Shown here: positions 60,748 through 64,000 of the stretch, piece by piece
How positions within the stretch are numbered: position 1 is the first letter of the stretch
Layout of the letters: each line of letters opens with the position of its first letter
Source: an uncultured Latescibacterota bacterium
GTDB taxonomy: Bacteria; Latescibacterota; UBA2968
DNA: 64,000 bases
Reading direction: 5' to 3'
Assembly (NCBI GenBank): GCA_958295785.1
Contig: OY282377.1
Span: 3,470,896-3,534,895 of the forward strand
Notes under the pieces: generated by a model
The model's input: the letters and a program-made list of their open reading frames with translations, nothing else
The model's database searches: none
Told to the model about the DNA's origin: nothing
Position numbers and translations under genes: made by a program

Positions 60748-63213
60748 ATGCGTACATCTACACTTTCACCGATGGCCCATGCGATCATGGCGGCGGTTTT
60801 TGCGGTGGTGCTGATTTTTGACATGGCCCACGCGCAGGTCATTCCAAAGATCGAATACCGAAATTTTCGGCGCGCCAAGCTCTGGACGGGCCTGATGAAC
60901 ACGGGCACACACGGCCCTGACCGGGACGGAAGCCGGCGTGCGAACATGGAAGGCATTGCCTATCCGGGCCGGGGCACGCGCGTTTCTGGCGGCATTTGGG
61001 GCAACCGCACATGGCCGGGATCCAATCAGTGGGTGCAAAACTACCTGCTGCGAACCTCTGGCGCGCGCAATTTGGGTACGTACATCATCACCAAACCCAA
61101 CCCCGCGGAGTTCACGCCCACCGGCGGCACGACTTACAATGTCTCGATTTCCGCGCTGACCCACACGCCGGATATCACGCCAATGCGGTATCCGGTGGAA
61201 ACCATGCCCGAAGGCATCGCCGGCGTGGGTTTCGAGCACACCCATCCAATCGCGCTGGTTCCGCTGGCGAGTTGGTGGCCGGGGCAAGTGCCCCTCGCCG
61301 CCGATAGGGTGCTGGAGATCCACAACGCGGATTACGGCAAATACATGAAGGCCGAGCACAAGCGGTTCGGAGAATTGCTCGGCATTGCCCATTGGACGAC
61401 CGAGACGGGCATTACGGGGACCAAAAAGGTCTATCAGTGGAGTTTTCGGGACTGGAATGATTTTGTCATTGTCGAGAATATTTTCGAGAACACAGGAGAC
61501 AGCGACGGGGACGGAATCGCCGATTTGAACGGGGGCGCGGGCTTGACCCTCAACGATACGTATTTCTCCTTTGTGAACCTGCTTTGGCCCACCGAAGGCG
61601 GCACGGCCAACCGGGATATCGTGACCAATGCGCGGGGGTATTACTACTGGCTGTTGCGCCGATCCGAAGCAGAGACCTACCCCGAAGTGCAGGACGATGT
61701 GCTGCGCTATACAGATGCGACCAATTATCCCGGGGGCGCGGATCCGAGTTATTCGGATGTCGCCGATGCGCGCGGCCTGAAAATGCACTACGCCTTTGAC
61801 GGGGACTCGCCCGTGTCTTCGCGCGACGATACGGGAGATTCGCACATTCCAGAGACGCAGTGTTGCTGGGGAAGGCAAAATTTCCAGATTCGGGGCGAGA
61901 TCATGGCCGGGCAATACGTGGGTTTTCTGCCCATCGATTACGATCCCACCGATGGATTTGCCAACGACACCGAAACCTATGTCGCGCCCCGAGTGACCGA
62001 TCAACCCTTTGTCGCGTCTTGGTTCACCCACAAGGACGACCCCTCGATTGAACGGGGCGACCACACCGAGGACGACATCGCGCTGGCCCTCGTGTCCGTG
62101 CCCATGCCGGGGGAGCGACCGAGCATTTTGAACGCGGCCGGGCGCACGCCTTGGCCCGTGAATCCCACCGCGCCCTTGCCTCCGCAGGACAATCCCACGC
62201 GCAGCGGCGAGACCCTGACCGCGCCGATGTCGCCCAACTGGTATTCGGCGGTGCAGACTTATGGGCCTTACGATCTGAAAAAGGGCGACAAGGTCAAGAT
62301 CGTCACGGCCCTCGTCGCGGCGATGGCGGTCGAGGAAAACATGTGGGCATGGCAGCGGAATATTCCGCAGAATTTCGACGATCTGCACACGGACAAGGTG
62401 ATGCAAAACTTGGTCAAGCACGCGAGAAAGGCCAAAGAGATCTACGATCTGGAGTTCGACATACCGCTGCCGCCGCCGGATGTGACGCTCACCGTTTCAA
62501 ACACGCCCGAGGCCACGGCCAAACTCAGTTGGGGAAGTCTAGACGATCTGGAAGACCCGGATTATGCGGGCACGCCCGAGGCCAGAGATGTGGCCGGGTA
62601 CCGGGTCTATCGAAGCGATTTTTACATTGACAACTGGCAGTTGTTGAAAGACATTCCCACAGGTGATGCCGCGCACAAAAACGGCGATACGTACGAATTT
62701 ATCGACGATACCTCTCTCGCGGGTTTCGAGTATTATTACGCGGTCACGGCTTATGATACGGGGCACGGCGATTTTAAGGGCCGCGGCCCGGTGCCGGCTT
62801 TGGAAAGCAGCCTGTCGGCGTTGGAGCAGTTTTTCCAATTCTCCAAAACGCCCACGAGCCCAGCAGTGGCCGCCAATCCGGTCGCCAATGCTTTGGACGC
62901 ACCTGTCGCCGTGATCCCCAATCCCTTCTTGGCCGATGGGTCGCATGCGTATGAGGGGTCGGATAAAATTCGATTCACGAATCTGCCATCCAAGTGCCAG
63001 GTGAAAATTTTCTCGGTCTCTGGGGACCTGGTCGCGGAATTCACGCACGACAATCAGGAACTGGGCGAGGCGAGTTATTTGCAACTTTCCCGGGAATTGA
63101 CCGGGCAGATCAGCGCGGGGGTCTATTTCTTTGTGGTGAAGTCAGAGACGCCCGAGAGCATGGGCAAGATCCAGCGGGGGACTTTTGTGGTCGTCGGCGG
63201 GTCTGTTAGATAA
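60748..63213 (+). CDS. Large secreted protein with C-terminal FlgD-like/T9SS-type domain
   Basis: 821 residues. A signal peptide (MRTSTLSPMAHAIMAAVFAVVLIFDMAHA) leads a long extracytoplasmic body without recognised catalytic motif. A fibronectin-III-like domain follows (about 590-700: VTLTVSNTPEATAKLSWGSL...VAGYRVYRSDFYIDNWQLL). The C-terminus (VAVIPNPFLADGSHAYEGSDKIRFTNLPSKCQVKIFSVSGDLVAEFTHDNQELG...) is the FlgD-Ig/type IX sorting-like beta-sandwich. The ATG at 60748 has AAAAGGGAG upstream. It lies 68 nt after the TonB receptor. Conserved WTxxxxNTGTHG-type starts occur in other FCB genomes beside such receptors. It is probably a surface-exposed substrate-binding or scaffold protein. Confidence 0.82.
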   Translation: MRTSTLSPMAHAIMAAVFAVVLIFDMAHAQVIPKIEYRNFRRAKLWTGLMNTGTHGPDRDGSRRANMEGIAYPGRGTRVSGGIWGNRTWPGSNQWVQNYLLRTSGARNLGTYIITKPNPAEFTPTGGTTYNVSISALTHTPDITPMRYPVETMPEGIAGVGFEHTHPIALVPLASWWPGQVPLAADRVLEIHNADYGKYMKAEHKRFGELLGIAHWTTETGITGTKKVYQWSFRDWNDFVIVENIFENTGDSDGDGIADLNGGAGLTLNDTYFSFVNLLWPTEGGTANRDIVTNARGYYYWLLRRSEAETYPEVQDDVLRYTDATNYPGGADPSYSDVADARGLKMHYAFDGDSPVSSRDDTGDSHIPETQCCWGRQNFQIRGEIMAGQYVGFLPIDYDPTDGFANDTETYVAPRVTDQPFVASWFTHKDDPSIERGDHTEDDIALALVSVPMPGERPSILNAAGRTPWPVNPTAPLPPQDNPTRSGETLTAPMSPNWYSAVQTYGPYDLKKGDKVKIVTALVAAMAVEENMWAWQRNIPQNFDDLHTDKVMQNLVKHARKAKEIYDLEFDIPLPPPDVTLTVSNTPEATAKLSWGSLDDLEDPDYAGTPEARDVAGYRVYRSDFYIDNWQLLKDIPTGDAAHKNGDTYEFIDDTSLAGFEYYYAVTAYDTGHGDFKGRGPVPALESSLSALEQFFQFSKTPTSPAVAANPVANALDAPVAVIPNPFLADGSHAYEGSDKIRFTNLPSKCQVKIFSVSGDLVAEFTHDNQELGEASYLQLSRELTGQISAGVYFFVVKSETPESMGKIQRGTFVVVGGSVR

Positions 63214-63225
63214 GGAGATTGCGCG

Positions 63226-64000
63226 ATGAATAAAAAACTGATCGTCGGATGCACGATGCTGGCGATTTTAGCCTGGGCCGGGCCGGCTTTGGCCGGAGGG
63301 ACTGTGAAGCGCGTTGGCCTGACGATTTTCTCGGCTCTGGAAGTGGGCCAAAGCGCGCGTGCGGTCGCAATGGGTAGCGCGTTCACCCCGGTTGGCGACG
63401 ATATCAACGCGATCTGGTGGAACCCGGCGGGCCTGTCGGGTTTGGACCGCGCCGAGGTGTCGTTTAGCCATTCGCGGTGGTTTGTGAACTCGCAGTTCAA
63501 TACCGGCGCAATTGGGGTGCGAAAAGGCGTTCACACCTTTGGGATGAGCGTGTTGAGCTTTCGCCCCGAGACTGTGGAGGAACGCACGATTTTGCAACCC
63601 AGCGGCACCGGGCGGATGCTGAAACTGGGCACACTGGCCGTCGCCGGGGCCTATGCCATCCGGTTTACGGACAAGTTGTCGTTTGGCGTGCGTATGGGCT
63701 GGGCGCGCGAGGATTTGGACCTGACCAACCACTCGACCTTCAACGTGGATTTCGGGACGCGGTTTCACACTGGATTCCGCAGTTTCCGCCTGTCGATGTC
63801 GATGCGAAACTTTGGGAAGGATACAGAAGTCCTGCGCCGGGAGTTCCAGCAACCCTTGACATTCAACATCGGCGGGGCCGCTGAAGTTGTGGGGATCAAG
63901 GGCGATCCCTTCTATGTGACGGCGGCCTACGAGCTGAGTTTTGCGATTAACTACGAGGAACGCCACCACTTTGGCGGCGAGGCATGGCTGGCGAATAGGC
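63226..64000 (+). CDS. PorV/PorQ-like outer-membrane protein, 3' end outside window
   Basis: The 258 visible residues start with a signal peptide (MNKKLIVGCTMLAILAWAGPALAGG). FSALEVGQSARAVAMGSAFTPVGDDINAIWWNPAGLSGL is the signature of the PorV/UPF0164 family, a FadL-like barrel. The remaining strands (HTFGMSVLSFRPETVEERTI...LKLGTLAVAGAYAIRFTDKLSFGVRMG) continue to the window end. In Bacteroidetes PorV hands cargo from the type IX secretion system to the surface; here it lies 12 nt after a protein with a sorting-like C-terminal domain. The ATG has AAGGAGA upstream. Confidence 0.9.
   Translation, partial: MNKKLIVGCTMLAILAWAGPALAGGTVKRVGLTIFSALEVGQSARAVAMGSAFTPVGDDINAIWWNPAGLSGLDRAEVSFSHSRWFVNSQFNTGAIGVRKGVHTFGMSVLSFRPETVEERTILQPSGTGRMLKLGTLAVAGAYAIRFTDKLSFGVRMGWAREDLDLTNHSTFNVDFGTRFHTGFRSFRLSMSMRNFGKDTEVLRREFQQPLTFNIGGAAEVVGIKGDPFYVTAAYELSFAINYEERHHFGGEAWLANR

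Noticed and set aside
60766..62421. 551-residue minus-strand open frame
   Set aside because: Antisense to the 821-residue secreted protein; no ribosome site, and its composition is that of a shadow frame in GC-rich DNA. The same holds for the long minus frames at 58259-59317 and 59357-60226 opposite the TonB receptor.
1..64000. tRNA or rRNA genes
   Set aside because: No stretch with the conserved T-arm and acceptor pairing of a tRNA, and no rRNA-like sequence, was recognised by eye; a tRNAscan run would be needed to exclude them fully.

Overview
The window is a chromosomal segment of a GC-rich, Gram-negative, uncultivated-type bacterium. The outer-membrane genes (TonB-dependent receptor with a carboxypeptidase-like N-terminal domain, PorV-like protein, lipoprotein), several sulfatases, PhyH oxygenases, a DUF6785-type transporter and many dispersed intergenic repeats suggest an FCB-group lineage such as Latescibacterota or a similar marine or sponge-associated candidate phylum. 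This placement is inference from gene content. No rRNA or tRNA gene was recognised.

1-7628 (minus strand) is a type I restriction-modification locus carrying accessory genes. Reading leftwards it holds hsdM (broken by two frameshifts), a truncated DUF1016 gene, a toxin-first PIN/Phd toxin-antitoxin pair, hsdS, a DUF6978-like gene, a DUF1828 gene and a DUF4062-ATPase gene that leaves the window. The 3' end of hsdM recurs three times, once before each inserted module. No hsdR is visible.

7641-13016 (minus) encodes an RNB exoribonuclease, a BCP-type peroxiredoxin with an in-frame UGA at the peroxidatic position followed by a SECIS-like hairpin (a probable selenoprotein), a sulfatase and a TrpD-like transferase. 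13228-18654 (plus) is a signalling operon with four-base overlaps between its last four genes: STAS anti-anti-sigma factor, receiver-PP2C phosphatase, RsbW-like kinase, periplasmic binding protein and histidine kinase. 18877-21373 holds amtB between two MITE-like repeats.

21373-27519 (minus) is a housekeeping stretch: yggS, yggT, divIVA and mtnP; an intact IS; then nudix, dksA-like, lspA and rluD. 27755-38048 holds a double-domain esterase, a cupin, an orphan ABC ATPase, a frameshifted IS5 copy, an Rpn-like nuclease gene behind a 12-bp tandem repeat, a two-domain PPK2, an oxidoreductase and recJ.

38533-45689 is a membrane-stress/polyamine cluster: YbjN-like, PspA, DUF4178, a small membrane protein, membrane-bound spermidine synthase, DUF350 and a lipoprotein. 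A decayed IS1595 element splits it. 45749-56432 is a catabolic and surface region: sulfatase, two PhyH proteins, a DUF6785 transporter, a dimethylformamidase-like protein, an oligogalacturonate-lyase-like propeller, a cytochrome c peroxidase and an FGE-like protein without the catalytic cysteines. 56846-64000 (plus) is an outer-membrane operon: small beta-barrel, TonB-dependent receptor, large secreted protein and PorV-like protein.

Dispersed intergenic repeats run throughout. A 30-55 bp family with a GGGGC...GCCCC core has nine copies. Transposon ends supply or adjoin the stop codons of rluD, the Rpn-like gene and ppk2.
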